The position numbers were made by a program, and so were the translations under genes. The notes under the pieces are model-generated. The model was not told the DNA's origin. It saw only the letters and a list, made by a program, of their open reading frames with translations, and did not search any database. This document shows, one piece after another, positions 17,662 through 26,049 of a stretch of 58,157 nt of DNA; within the stretch, counting starts at the first letter, position 1, and every line of letters begins with the position of its first letter. This DNA is from Fluviicola sp. (GTDB lineage Bacteria > Bacteroidota > Bacteroidia > Flavobacteriales_D > Crocinitomicaceae), in NCBI GenBank assembly GCA_002734065.2, contig NVXU02000005.1, positions 1-58,157 of the forward strand, written 5' to 3'.

Positions 17662-18108
17662 ATGATGCATTATTCCGACATACAAATTGTCTTGCAAGAG
17701 GTCCCTGGAGAAGTGAGTATTTGCTTCACAATTACAGGTTGTAATTTAAGGTGTGAAGGATGTCATTCTCCCTTTTTATGGAAAAATAAGTCGGGAGATG
17801 AGCTCACCGAGATGAAATACCAAGAAGTATTGGAATTGTACCAGAATTTTGCCTCATGTGTCTTGTTTATGGGCGGAGAATGGCATTCTGACGAACTCGT
17901 TGGACATCTTAAATTGGCCAAAGAAATGGGTTATTCTACCTGTCTTTATACAGGGTTAGATAAGGTTGATTCGGCAATTTCTTCTCAATTAACCTGGTTG
18001 AAAACGGGTTCTTGGCAAAAAAAACTCGGAGGATTGGACAAGCAGTGCACAAATCAAGTATTCAAAGAAGTAAAAAGTAATAAAATATTAAATCATCTAT
18101 TCAAATAA
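17662..18108 (+). CDS. nrdG: Anaerobic ribonucleotide reductase activase NrdG
   Basis: Radical SAM enzyme that installs the glycyl radical on NrdD. The 148-aa protein carries the CxxxCxxC cluster motif as C27-NLR-C31-EG-C34 within FTITGCNLRCEGCHSP, and MGGEWH, the SAM-contacting GGE motif. It lies 9 bp upstream of nrdD, which fixes the assignment. A second ATG is the next codon; either start is possible. Confidence 0.93.
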   Translation: MMHYSDIQIVLQEVPGEVSICFTITGCNLRCEGCHSPFLWKNKSGDELTEMKYQEVLELYQNFASCVLFMGGEWHSDELVGHLKLAKEMGYSTCLYTGLDKVDSAISSQLTWLKTGSWQKKLGGLDKQCTNQVFKEVKSNKILNHLFK

Positions 18109-18117
18109 AATCAAATT

Positions 18118-19986
18118 ATGCTAAGATTAACAAGTGAACAAGTCAACAAGAAAATAAGCTTCATTGATAGTTATATCAATGCAAATAATGCCGCGGATGG
18201 CTCCAAATTGGATGCAAATGCAAACGTGTCTTCCAAAAACATTGCTACAATGGAGGCAGAATTAAACAAGGACATAAATATTCAAGTCAACCGACAGTTG
18301 GTGAAGAATAAAATTGAAGAAATGTATGGAACAGAATTGTCCAATGAATACATCAGGCAAATTGAAAGTCATGAAATTTATGTGCACGATGAAACTTCTT
18401 TAAAACCGTATTGCGTTTCGATAAGCATGTATCCTTTTTTGTTTGACGGATTGACCAAATTGGGTGGAGAAAGTAGAGCTCCTCAGCATTTAGAAAGCTT
18501 TTGCGGAGAATTTGTCAACCTTGTTTTTGCTGTTAGTTCTCAATTTGCAGGGGCTTTGGCAACGGTAGAATTCTTGCTGTACTTTGATTATTTTGCGCGT
18601 AAAGATTTTGGAGATAATTATTTGGAAACACATTCTGAAGTTGTTAAAAATCACTTGCAGCATGTTGTTTATGCAGTGAATCAACCGGCAGCGGCAAGAG
18701 GTTATCAATCCGTTTTTTGGAACATTACCATTTATGATGAGCATTATTTTAACAGTATGTTTGAAGATTTTGTTTTTCCGTCCATGCACAAACCAGAATG
18801 GGATAACATTAAAAGTTTGCAAGGATTTTTCATGAAATGGTTCAATGCAGAACGAGAAATGGCTGTTTTGACTTTTCCTGTAGTGACAGCGGCGATGTTA
18901 GTAAAAGATGGAGAGCCAAAAGACAAAGAGTTTGCAAGTATGTGTGCAACAGAATTGAGTGAAGGGAATTCTTTCTTCATTTACCAATCAGAAAGTGCAG
19001 ATAGTTTGGCTTCTTGTTGCCGATTAAGAAATGAAATCAGTGACAACACATTCAGTTATTCTTTGGGTGCTGGAGGAGTTTCCACGGGTTCTATCAATGT
19101 AATTACTTTGAATATGAACAGATTGGTTCAAAAAGGGCATGATTTAAAGACGCAAATAGGCAAAATTCATAAATATCAGTTGGCATACAGAAAACTAATT
19201 GATGAATACAAAGCTGCGGGGATGCTGCCGGTGTATGATGCTGGTTTTATCTCTTTGGAGAAACAGTTTTTAACCATCGGAATCAATGGAATGGTGGAAG
19301 CAGCCGAAAGTCAAGGAATTGTTGCAGACAACAGCCAAGAATACAAAGATTTCGTAACGGCGCATTTGAAGGTAATTTACGATGCCAACAAAGAGGCAAA
19401 AAAGGAGTTTGGATATATGTTCAACACAGAATTTGTTCCAGCGGAGAATTTGGGCGTGAAAAACGCAAGATGGGACAGAGAAGACGGCTTATTTGTGCCA
19501 AGAGATTGTTACAATTCTTATTTCTACCCAGTGGAAGATGTTTCGATCAACTCATTGGATAAAATAATGATGCACGGAAAAGAGACCATTCAGTACCTAG
19601 ACGGAGGTTCCGCATTGCATCTTAACCTCGAAGAAGCACCCAACAAAGAAGGCTTTTTGAAATTAATCAAGGCAACGGCATTGGCAGGATGTAATTATTT
19701 TTGCTTCAATATAAAGATTACGATTTGCAATGATTGTGAGCACATTGATAAAAAAACACTGCGAAAATGCCCTAAGTGCGAATCAAGCAACATTGATTAT
19801 GGAACGCGTGTTATTGGTTATTTAAAAAGAGTTTCCAATTTTAGTTCAGATCGTCAGACGGAGCATGATTTAAGACATTATCATTTGAATAATGCACGAG
19901 AGAAAAGTGAAATGATTAGAAAACAACGAGTTGCAACGCTGGAAAATCATTTTTGCAAGGAAAATCAGGAAGTATTGGTGAAATAA
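18118..19986 (+). CDS. nrdD: Anaerobic (class III) ribonucleoside-triphosphate reductase
   Basis: Makes dNTPs without oxygen using a glycyl radical. At 622 aa it is shorter than E. coli NrdD because it has no N-terminal ATP-cone, so the usual dATP allosteric switch should be absent. Likely active-site cysteines are C99 (KPYCVS) and C300/C301 (ASCCRLR). The C-terminal zinc site is C537-x2-C540 and C551-x2-C554, followed by the radical glycine G567 in RVIGYL. Preceded by its activase. No class I enzyme is in the window. Confidence 0.95.
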   Translation: MLRLTSEQVNKKISFIDSYINANNAADGSKLDANANVSSKNIATMEAELNKDINIQVNRQLVKNKIEEMYGTELSNEYIRQIESHEIYVHDETSLKPYCVSISMYPFLFDGLTKLGGESRAPQHLESFCGEFVNLVFAVSSQFAGALATVEFLLYFDYFARKDFGDNYLETHSEVVKNHLQHVVYAVNQPAAARGYQSVFWNITIYDEHYFNSMFEDFVFPSMHKPEWDNIKSLQGFFMKWFNAEREMAVLTFPVVTAAMLVKDGEPKDKEFASMCATELSEGNSFFIYQSESADSLASCCRLRNEISDNTFSYSLGAGGVSTGSINVITLNMNRLVQKGHDLKTQIGKIHKYQLAYRKLIDEYKAAGMLPVYDAGFISLEKQFLTIGINGMVEAAESQGIVADNSQEYKDFVTAHLKVIYDANKEAKKEFGYMFNTEFVPAENLGVKNARWDREDGLFVPRDCYNSYFYPVEDVSINSLDKIMMHGKETIQYLDGGSALHLNLEEAPNKEGFLKLIKATALAGCNYFCFNIKITICNDCEHIDKKTLRKCPKCESSNIDYGTRVIGYLKRVSNFSSDRQTEHDLRHYHLNNAREKSEMIRKQRVATLENHFCKENQEVLVK

Positions 19987-20020
19987 GAAGAGCAACAGGA
20001 CAAAAGAGTCATATTTCAAC

Positions 20021-20064
20021 ATGATGCTTATTAGCTTTTCTTTATACGACTTGCTCTAATTTTG
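20021..20064 (+). promoter_or_regulatory. FNR-like box and -7 element of the 604-aa protein gene
   Basis: A site TGAT-GCTT-ATTA (within 20021-20034, one mismatch to TGAT-N4-ATCA) is centred at 20027.5, and a consensus -7 element TAATTTTG (20057-20064) is centred at 20060.5, exactly 33.0 bp downstream. The ATG at 20102 follows by 37 bp. Same geometry as the norC, nar and acyl-CoA synthetase promoters. Confidence 0.6.
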
Positions 20065-20101
20065 CTAATCTGTCGATAGGCAGACTAAATAAAAAAATAA
20101 T

Positions 20102-21916
20102 ATGTCAAAAACACATTCATTTCATATACCCGTGATGGGAATTGGATTCACCATCGATACTCCTATGAAAATAGCGCAGTACGGGATAGATTCTGTTATT
20201 TTTATTGGAGATGATATTCTCTTAGAGAAATTACGGGCAAAATTTTGCAGTAAATTCAATATGTCTTATTCTGAAATCAATGAGAAAGAAGAAGATTATC
20301 GTGCAAAAAGAATCACTTCTTACTTGAACCTGATCAAAGAACAGGCGGAAAAGAAGTTTGAAGAATTGAAGAATTATTCAGTAGAAAAAAGCAGCGAATT
20401 GAAAAAATATTTCAGCATGTTGCCCGATGCCTCTACAATTAAGCAAGAATTCAAACAATTTACGGAGAAAATACCCGATGCAACTGAAATTAAGGAATGG
20501 TTAAAAACCAACCTTTCTTTGGGTGATATCAATGTCAATATCATGACGAAATTGGACAAGGTCAATTATCGAAAGAAGGAAGAATTGCCTGTAGAATACA
20601 ATGATGCACATGCCGCTTTAAGAGGCTTTGCCAACAGTGAATTAAGTTCGTCTATTGTTTTTTCTGCAGGAATGAATCCTCGCTTATTTAGCTACATCGA
20701 GAATTTTGACGACTTTTTTCCAGATGCAGAAGGTTGCATTAAGAAGAAAGTAGTATTGAAAGTGAGTGACTATCGTTCGGCTTTAATTCAAGGAATGTTT
20801 TTAGCAAAAAAAGGAGTTTGGGTCTCGGAATACCGAATAGAATCTGGTTTGAACTGTGGGGGACACGCTTTTGCCACTGAAGGACAGTTAATGGGACCAA
20901 TTCTGGAGAAATTCAAAGAAAAAAGGAACGAATTAGTTGAAGAAGTGTATGCAGTGCTCGTTAATGCGCTGGAAGTCAAAGGACGAACAATTCCAAACAA
21001 GCCATTAGCGATTAGAGTAACTGCGCAGGGTGGCGTTGGAACTTCTGAAGAGCATGCGTTCTTAGTGAATAATTATGAGGTTGATTCCGTTGGTTGGGGA
21101 ACGCCTTTTTTGCTAGTTCCTGAAGTGACGTCCGTTGACGAAAATACCATGACGCAATTGAGTGAAGCAAAAGAAAAAGACTTATTTTTAAGTAATATTT
21201 CGCCTTTGGGAGTGCCTTTTAACAATTTACGAGGCAATTCTAAAGATCTTGAAAAGGCTGCTTTCGTTGATAAAGGAAGACCGGGAAGTTCTTGCCCTAA
21301 AAAATTCTTGGCGTTGAATAGTCAATTCACAGACCATTCTATTTGTACGGCTTCGAGACAGTACCAGAATTTAAAAATTGGTGAGTTAGAAACACAAAAA
21401 AAAGACCTTTCTGACAACGATTATCATTCAAAAATGAGTGAAATCGTCGATAAATCATGTATTTGTGTCGGTTTAGGAACGTCGGCACTGATGGTTAACG
21501 AAGTCGATAGAAGAGTGGAAGGCGACGCCGTTTCAGTTTGTCCAGGACCTAACATGGCTTATTTTTCTAAAAAGAGCTCTTTGCAGGAAATGGTTGGTCA
21601 TATTTATGGGAATAACAATGTGATGGTAAGGCAAGATAGACCAAATATGTTTATCAAAGAATTGGGTCTTTATTTGAAATACTTAACGGATGAAATGAGC
21701 GAAGTAATCGGGAAGTTAAATCGAAAACAAGAAAAGCACTTAACGAACTTTGTTCAGAATTTAGATGCTGGAATAGAATATTATGACAATCTGTTTGGCA
21801 GAATGAAAGACGGATTTGGAAAAGTGAGAGCATCTATGGAGAAAGATTTAGACGCTGCTAGAGAAATTCTCAACTTATTGTCTGAGAAATTAGTTGTATT
21901 GAAAGAAGTTACTTAA
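20102..21916 (+). CDS. Conserved-looking 604-aa protein, possible FMN/TIM-barrel enzyme, function unknown
   Basis: I do not recognise a named family. The N-terminus (HIPVMGIGFTIDTPMKIAQ, then YGIDSVIFIGDD) reads like the first strands of an aldolase-type TIM barrel. The segment 304-340 (LAIRVTAQGGVGTSEEHAF, then VDSVGWGTPFLLVPE) resembles the phosphate-binding end of nitronate monooxygenase or glutamate-synthase-like FMN barrels. A charged helical insertion (about 55-140) separates them. Eight cysteines occur, several in tight motifs: LNCGGHAF (C252), SSCPKKF (C398), HSICTAS (C415), KSCICVGLG (C453, C455) and VSVCPGPN (C480), so a cofactor or Fe-S site is possible. The C-terminal 80 residues are helical. 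No signal peptide. It follows nrdD but has its own FNR-like promoter and a strong terminator. Confidence 0.75.
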   Translation: MSKTHSFHIPVMGIGFTIDTPMKIAQYGIDSVIFIGDDILLEKLRAKFCSKFNMSYSEINEKEEDYRAKRITSYLNLIKEQAEKKFEELKNYSVEKSSELKKYFSMLPDASTIKQEFKQFTEKIPDATEIKEWLKTNLSLGDINVNIMTKLDKVNYRKKEELPVEYNDAHAALRGFANSELSSSIVFSAGMNPRLFSYIENFDDFFPDAEGCIKKKVVLKVSDYRSALIQGMFLAKKGVWVSEYRIESGLNCGGHAFATEGQLMGPILEKFKEKRNELVEEVYAVLVNALEVKGRTIPNKPLAIRVTAQGGVGTSEEHAFLVNNYEVDSVGWGTPFLLVPEVTSVDENTMTQLSEAKEKDLFLSNISPLGVPFNNLRGNSKDLEKAAFVDKGRPGSSCPKKFLALNSQFTDHSICTASRQYQNLKIGELETQKKDLSDNDYHSKMSEIVDKSCICVGLGTSALMVNEVDRRVEGDAVSVCPGPNMAYFSKKSSLQEMVGHIYGNNNVMVRQDRPNMFIKELGLYLKYLTDEMSEVIGKLNRKQEKHLTNFVQNLDAGIEYYDNLFGRMKDGFGKVRASMEKDLDAAREILNLLSEKLVVLKEVT

Positions 21917-21920
21917 AAAA

Positions 21921-21956
21921 AGAAGCTGTTGCAAAATTTTGCAACAGCTTCTTTTT
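21921..21956. terminator. Strong bidirectional terminator
   Basis: The stem AGAAGCTGTTGC / GCAACAGCTTCT with an AAAATTTT centre has A-rich sequence on one side and T5 on the other. It begins 5 bp after the 604-aa gene stop and lies 12 bp from the end of the convergent minus-strand gene, so it can serve both. Confidence 0.9.
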
Positions 21957-21967
21957 AATATTCTTCC

Positions 21968-23209
21968 TTAATACCTTCTTCTGTTCCCGTTTATATTCTG
22001 TTTGCTTTTTATCACATTGAAGCCTAAACTAACTCCAATCAATCCTCCATCTTTCTTGGAAGAATAGAATATATTGACAGGAATATTTAGATTTCCTGCT
22101 CTGAAAGTTCGACCAAAAGCAAAGACAAAAGAGGTGCTCAAAGCCACTTTTCCACGCGTATCCAAGTTCTTTTGTTCAACGTCGTATTCTGAGTTAAATT
22201 CTGATGGTTTTGGAGCTGTAAAGTTTCCTTGATCAAAGTATTCCGGATAGCTGGCTTCGTCATTGTAATTTCTATTGGCATAAGTATTCCATTCATCTTG
22301 CGTAATGTAATTCCCTTGATTCCCAAAGAGACCTTGGGTATCGAAGAACCCTCTTGACTCTGTTTTAAGGCCAAAACCAGGTCCAAAAGCAAACTCCCAA
22401 CCTCCTTTTCCGAATCTAAAACCATTCATTATGGTTAAGGTTGGAATAAATTGGCCTTGCTCCAATCCAGAAACATTGAATATTCCTTCGATAAGCCCAG
22501 AGAAATTTTCAGTGCCGACATACTGCCCTTCTAATTGAAAACCAATCATGCTCATAACGGGTAGAATATCCATTCCTCCTTGTGATTCTGGACGCTGAGC
22601 AAATTCAACAAAATCTCCAGTTAGAATTCCCATACCAACTCTAGGTCCATTGTTTTTAATTCTGCCAACATTGTTTGAGGTAATGACCTCGTTTTTGTAT
22701 GTTAATTGGTCGGCAACTTCTTTTTGAACCTCCATTTCGTGCATTTCTTTGAGTGTAATCTCGGTCATTCTTTGCAATTCATTAATCTGATTGTCAAATT
22801 CTTTCACTTTTGACTTGACAACCCTTTTATTCTTGACATCAATCAACTTAAGCGAGATTACAATTTTCTCTCCTAACAAATCATAACTTCCTGTTAGCAT
22901 ATAATCTACATTGAGGTCTTCTCCCAATCGAATCAGGCAGGTTTTGCTCAGGCAATTATCTCGATAATTAGAATCAACTGTGTAAATATCTTCCATATCG
23001 AATTCATCATAGACAATGTATGTATCCATCTTAATTAACTCTAAACGAAGCATTTTTGCAACGATGACAGAATTCGTTCTTAGTTTCACAACATTTGGGT
23101 TAGCAACTGCGATGCTCGATTTAGTTTGTCCTAAAGAGGAGGCAGAGAATAGTAGTTGGATGGCAACTATCGTTAATAAATTTTTAAGTACTGATTTTAC
23201 ATTTTTCAT
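21968..23209 (-). CDS. Secreted envelope protein with TolB-N/CsgG-like domain and beta-rich C-terminus
   Basis: 413 aa with a signal peptide (1-28, ..SSLGQ). Residues ~30-160 have the alternating pattern of TolB-N/CsgG-like domains (SSIAVANPNVVKLRTNS, MLRLELIKMDTYIVYD, VDYMLTGSYDLLGEKIVISL), which often sit in envelope assembly or sensing proteins. A helical stretch (about 150-190) follows, then ~200 residues rich in Gly and aromatic residues with FVFAFGRTFRAG and LIGVSLGFNVI near the end, resembling an outer-membrane barrel. Function unknown. Convergent with the 604-aa gene; a good -7 element (TACATTTG, 23233-23240) lies upstream. Confidence 0.7.
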   Translation of the reverse strand: MKNVKSVLKNLLTIVAIQLLFSASSLGQTKSSIAVANPNVVKLRTNSVIVAKMLRLELIKMDTYIVYDEFDMEDIYTVDSNYRDNCLSKTCLIRLGEDLNVDYMLTGSYDLLGEKIVISLKLIDVKNKRVVKSKVKEFDNQINELQRMTEITLKEMHEMEVQKEVADQLTYKNEVITSNNVGRIKNNGPRVGMGILTGDFVEFAQRPESQGGMDILPVMSMIGFQLEGQYVGTENFSGLIEGIFNVSGLEQGQFIPTLTIMNGFRFGKGGWEFAFGPGFGLKTESRGFFDTQGLFGNQGNYITQDEWNTYANRNYNDEASYPEYFDQGNFTAPKPSEFNSEYDVEQKNLDTRGKVALSTSFVFAFGRTFRAGNLNIPVNIFYSSKKDGGLIGVSLGFNVIKSKQNINGNRRRY

Positions 23210-23282
23210 AGCTTATCTATTTTTGTTTAGAACAAATGTATAGGTAGAACTATGAAAGTGATTACTGAATTTCGCTAGTGGA

Positions 23283-23317
23283 TGTTTATCATTTGCGATA
23301 ATCGCAAGTGGTAAACA
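23283..23317. repeat. Imperfect inverted repeat upstream of the envelope protein gene
   Basis: Arms TGTTTATCATTTGCGAT and its partner (TGTTTACCACTTGCGAT when read inverted) differ at two positions that can pair as G-U. The core contains GATAATCGCAA, the same 11-mer as the palindrome at 297-318. It lies 74 bp from the ATG and just beyond the tRNA terminator. Confidence 0.5.
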
Positions 23318-23323
23318 ATGAAC

Positions 23324-23353
23324 AAAAAAAAGACTTGATATGATTATCAAGTC
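23324..23353 (-). terminator. Terminator of tRNA-Leu
   Basis: Read on the minus strand, GACTTGATA-ATCA-TATCAAGTC is followed by T8, starting 9 bp past the tRNA 3' end. Classic intrinsic terminator. Confidence 0.9.
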
Positions 23354-23361
23354 CTTTAATG

Positions 23362-23443
23362 TACCCGGGAAGGGAGTCGAACCCTCACGTCCTAAGACAC
23401 ACGCCCCTCAAGCGTGCACGTCTACCAATTCCGCCACCCGGGT
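23362..23443 (-). tRNA. tRNA-Leu (anticodon GAG)
   Basis: 82-nt class II tRNA read from the minus strand. The acceptor arm ACCCGGG pairs with CCCGGGT, discriminator A. The D arm starts GGCGGAATTGGTAGAC, the anticodon stem CACGC/GCGTG encloses loop TTGAGGG (anticodon GAG), a long variable arm typical of Leu follows, and the T arm is GAGGGTTCGACTCCC. CCA is not encoded. It reads CUC and CUU codons. Confidence 0.95.
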
Positions 23444-23489
23444 TTATTTGCTACAAAGATAATTGAATCTTCTTAACGACGTAAAATAC

Positions 23490-23966
23490 CTATTGATTAA
23501 TTGCAGTGAAAATAGCGATGAAGATAATTGCTAATTTCATATCGTCAGAGACTTCCGAAAAATCTACATCAACGTTCCAACGATCAAAACTTTTCATGAA
23601 AACAGTATTTATAGAGCCGTCTGTATCTCCAGAAACACTCCATCGCTCAAGATCATTGCTAAAAGTGGACCTGATTCTTACCGTTTTTCCATCGCCCGTA
23701 ATTTCCCAAGAATTGTAATCATCATGAAAAACTGTTTTGAGTCTCACGTTGTTTCCAATTCTCCATTGATTCCAATCATCGTGAAAAATGGTTCTTATTT
23801 TTTTACCATTGTTGCTCCAACTGTTGTAGTCACCAGAGAATGTAGTGTTAATAGAGCCACCGTCAAACCTCCAGCGAGAAAAATCATCGTTAAAAGTAGT
23901 GGACAATCGTTGACTAATTCCAACTACTGGAAGCAGCACTAAAAAAAGAAGAGCAATTAATTTCAT
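23490..23966 (-). CDS. Secreted protein of six ~20-residue Phe-Asp-Trp repeats
   Basis: I start it at the ATG at 23966 (MKLIALLFLVLLPVV..GISQ, a clear signal peptide), 4 bp after the natB stop. The mature part is six units of the form [ST]-x-F-x-x-D-[FYWL]-x-x-W: TTFNDDFSRW, TTFSGDYNSW, TIFHDDWNQW, TVFHDDYNSW, STFSNDLERW, TVFMKSFDRW. Between the units are short Gly/Asn-rich turns. This looks like a small repeat beta-structure, possibly a propeller or solenoid, ending in a hydrophobic tail (KLAIIFIAIFTAINQ). Function unknown. Its position after an ABC exporter suggests cotranscription. Confidence 0.8.
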   Translation of the reverse strand: MKLIALLFLVLLPVVGISQRLSTTFNDDFSRWRFDGGSINTTFSGDYNSWSNNGKKIRTIFHDDWNQWRIGNNVRLKTVFHDDYNSWEITGDGKTVRIRSTFSNDLERWSVSGDTDGSINTVFMKSFDRWNVDVDFSEVSDDMKLAIIFIAIFTAINQ

Positions 23967-23970
23967 AAAT

Positions 23971-25161
23971 CTAAATGACAACATTTGTTTCTTTGTCGAA
24001 TCGCTTGTATGAAATAAATACAGCAATCACGGCCAATAATATCATTACTGCAAAACTCAAGCCAAGAAGTGAATAATTCAAGGTTCCGGCTACTAATTCT
24101 TTGGTAGAAAGAACAATATTCACGACTGGAATACACGCTGTGAGAAAAGTCAACTTAATTCCTGGGAAAAAACCAATCATTGCGGGCAGCACAACAATCA
24201 AATTAATAGGGGTGATAATACTCTGCGCTTCTTTGAAACTTTTAGCATACACGGCAACAGGTATCATGATTCCAGCAAAGAAAACCGTGAGTGGAAAAAG
24301 CAAGATGAACAACATCAACACAAATTTCAGTGTCAATATTTCGTGAACAACATTCAGTAATTCTTCATTTTCCACGATATTCATGACTTCTATGGAAATA
24401 AACAGTCCCAACAGTGCCGCAGATGCTGCAAGTAGCCCTGAAAGGACGACAACGCCCATTTTTCCGAATAGAATTTGCCAACGTGCGACAGGTGTTGTCA
24501 GCAAGGTTTCTATAGTTCCTCGCTCTTTTTCTCCCGTAAATAAATCAATGGCGGGGTACATACAACCTAAAAAACCGAAGGCAATGAAGATGTAGGGGAG
24601 AATTCCACCTGCCAAAATTCCAATCATTTCTTTGTCAGACGCAATGTTGGTATAGCTCGTTTCTATGGGGGTCAACTGCTCCACATTAAGGTCCAAATCA
24701 ATGTAGCGTTCCTGACGTGCAATATCTTCTATCGTTTTTACATAAGCCTCTGCTCGCTCTCTAACTCCCACATCTGTTGCATTGTAAAACACGGTGAGTT
24801 GCGCGGGATGTTTTTCTTCCATTGCATCACTAAAATAATTGTCAGCAAAAATCCCAACTTGAATAGAATCAACTTTTAGGTCGGCTTTTAAAGCAACAGA
24901 ATCTTTGTAGAGAATAATTTCTTTTTTGCCCAATGCATCAGGTAGATTTTCTAATTGCGTTAAGAAATAATTATTATCTTCTCCTACAAATCCAATTTTG
25001 AGTTCTTTTTGTGCAGCTTCTTCGGAGAATGATTCCGAAACGCTGACAAAAATGCTGAGAATGACAGGGAAAATTAATATCGGGATCACCAACATCATCA
25101 TCAAGGTTCGTTTGTCTCGAAGTGTGTCCTTTAATTCTTTCTTAAATATCGTAAAAATCAT
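23971..25161 (-). CDS. natB: ABC-2 type permease, NatB-like
   Basis: Membrane half of an ABC exporter. 396 aa: an N-terminal helix (MMMLVIPILIFPVILSIFV region), a large extracytoplasmic domain (about 45-190), then a block of five to six helices, the layout of NatB/ABC-2 permeases. The motif LFTGEKERGTIETLLTTPV, at the start of the helical block, is characteristic. The ATPase gene overlaps it by 4 bp upstream. NatAB in Bacillus exports sodium; here the substrate is not shown by sequence. Confidence 0.88.
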   Translation of the reverse strand: MIFTIFKKELKDTLRDKRTLMMMLVIPILIFPVILSIFVSVSESFSEEAAQKELKIGFVGEDNNYFLTQLENLPDALGKKEIILYKDSVALKADLKVDSIQVGIFADNYFSDAMEEKHPAQLTVFYNATDVGVRERAEAYVKTIEDIARQERYIDLDLNVEQLTPIETSYTNIASDKEMIGILAGGILPYIFIAFGFLGCMYPAIDLFTGEKERGTIETLLTTPVARWQILFGKMGVVVLSGLLAASAALLGLFISIEVMNIVENEELLNVVHEILTLKFVLMLFILLFPLTVFFAGIMIPVAVYAKSFKEAQSIITPINLIVVLPAMIGFFPGIKLTFLTACIPVVNIVLSTKELVAGTLNYSLLGLSFAVMILLAVIAVFISYKRFDKETNVVI

Positions 25162-25934
25162 GCTTCAGCGAGGTTAGAAGATTTAACAATTCGGATAAAT
25201 TCTGCGGTTAAACTATCGCTTTGCATTTGCGATTTGAAGTCAGTCATTGTTCCGTTAAAAAGCATCTTTCCTTCATGAATAATAGCCAAGTCATCACAGA
25301 GCAAATCGACCTCACTCATGATGTGACTGGAGAAAATCACTGTTTTTCCTTCGTTTTTGCAACTTCTGATGAGTTCAATGATGTTTTCCGCTGTAATTAC
25401 ATCCAAGCCGCTTGTGGGTTCATCAAAAACAACAACATCTGGATCGTGAATCATGGTTCTGCAGATGGAAACCTTTTGCTTCATTCCTGTAGAAAGCTTT
25501 CCGATTCTCTTGTTCTGAAAAGAATGCATGTCGAGCAAGGCGTATAATTTTTCTTTGCGTTCTTCAAATTTATCTTTGGGTACTTCGTACAAATCGGCGA
25601 AATATTTGATGAGCTCGTTGGGTGTTAATCGTGCGTACAGACCTGTTGAACCTGTCAAAAAACCAATCTGTTTTCGTGCTTCTTTAGGATTTGCAATTGC
25701 GTCAACGCCATTAATAACAATGGATCCAGAGCTAGGTGTGAATATCGTTGAGATCATTCTCAATGTGGTTGTCTTGCCAGCACCATTGGGACCCAGTAAC
25801 GAAAAAACCCGCCCAGGTTGGCAGGTAAAACTGATGTCATCAACGGCAATTGCCTTTGCATCAGTGGTATTTAATTCTTTCCGTTGCTGCCTGGAGAGAA
25901 TAAATTCCTTTGTAAGATTTTTAATTTCGATCAT
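25158..25934 (-). CDS. natA: ABC transporter ATPase, NatA-like
   Basis: 258-aa nucleotide-binding subunit energising the downstream permease. Walker A is GPNGAGKTT, the signature is LSTGMKQK, and Walker B with D-loop is VVVFDEPTSGLD, followed by the switch His in SSHIMSE. First gene of a three-gene unit with natB and the six-repeat protein. Confidence 0.93.
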   Translation of the reverse strand: MIEIKNLTKEFILSRQQRKELNTTDAKAIAVDDISFTCQPGRVFSLLGPNGAGKTTTLRMISTIFTPSSGSIVINGVDAIANPKEARKQIGFLTGSTGLYARLTPNELIKYFADLYEVPKDKFEERKEKLYALLDMHSFQNKRIGKLSTGMKQKVSICRTMIHDPDVVVFDEPTSGLDVITAENIIELIRSCKNEGKTVIFSSHIMSEVDLLCDDLAIIHEGKMLFNGTMTDFKSQMQSDSLTAEFIRIVKSSNLAEA

Positions 25935-26049
25935 CTACTTTTTTAATTGATGCTTAAAAGTAAGCATTAAAAAAAGAAGCAAATGTTAAATTATTAGAAG
26001 CAGAAGAATTTATGGTTGAGTGGTAGTTATTATACATACTCAAAAAAAA

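Noticed and set aside
25936-25976. Terminator between ostA and natA
   Set aside because: An AT-rich hairpin is present, but on the minus strand it ends in A residues rather than a uridine tract.
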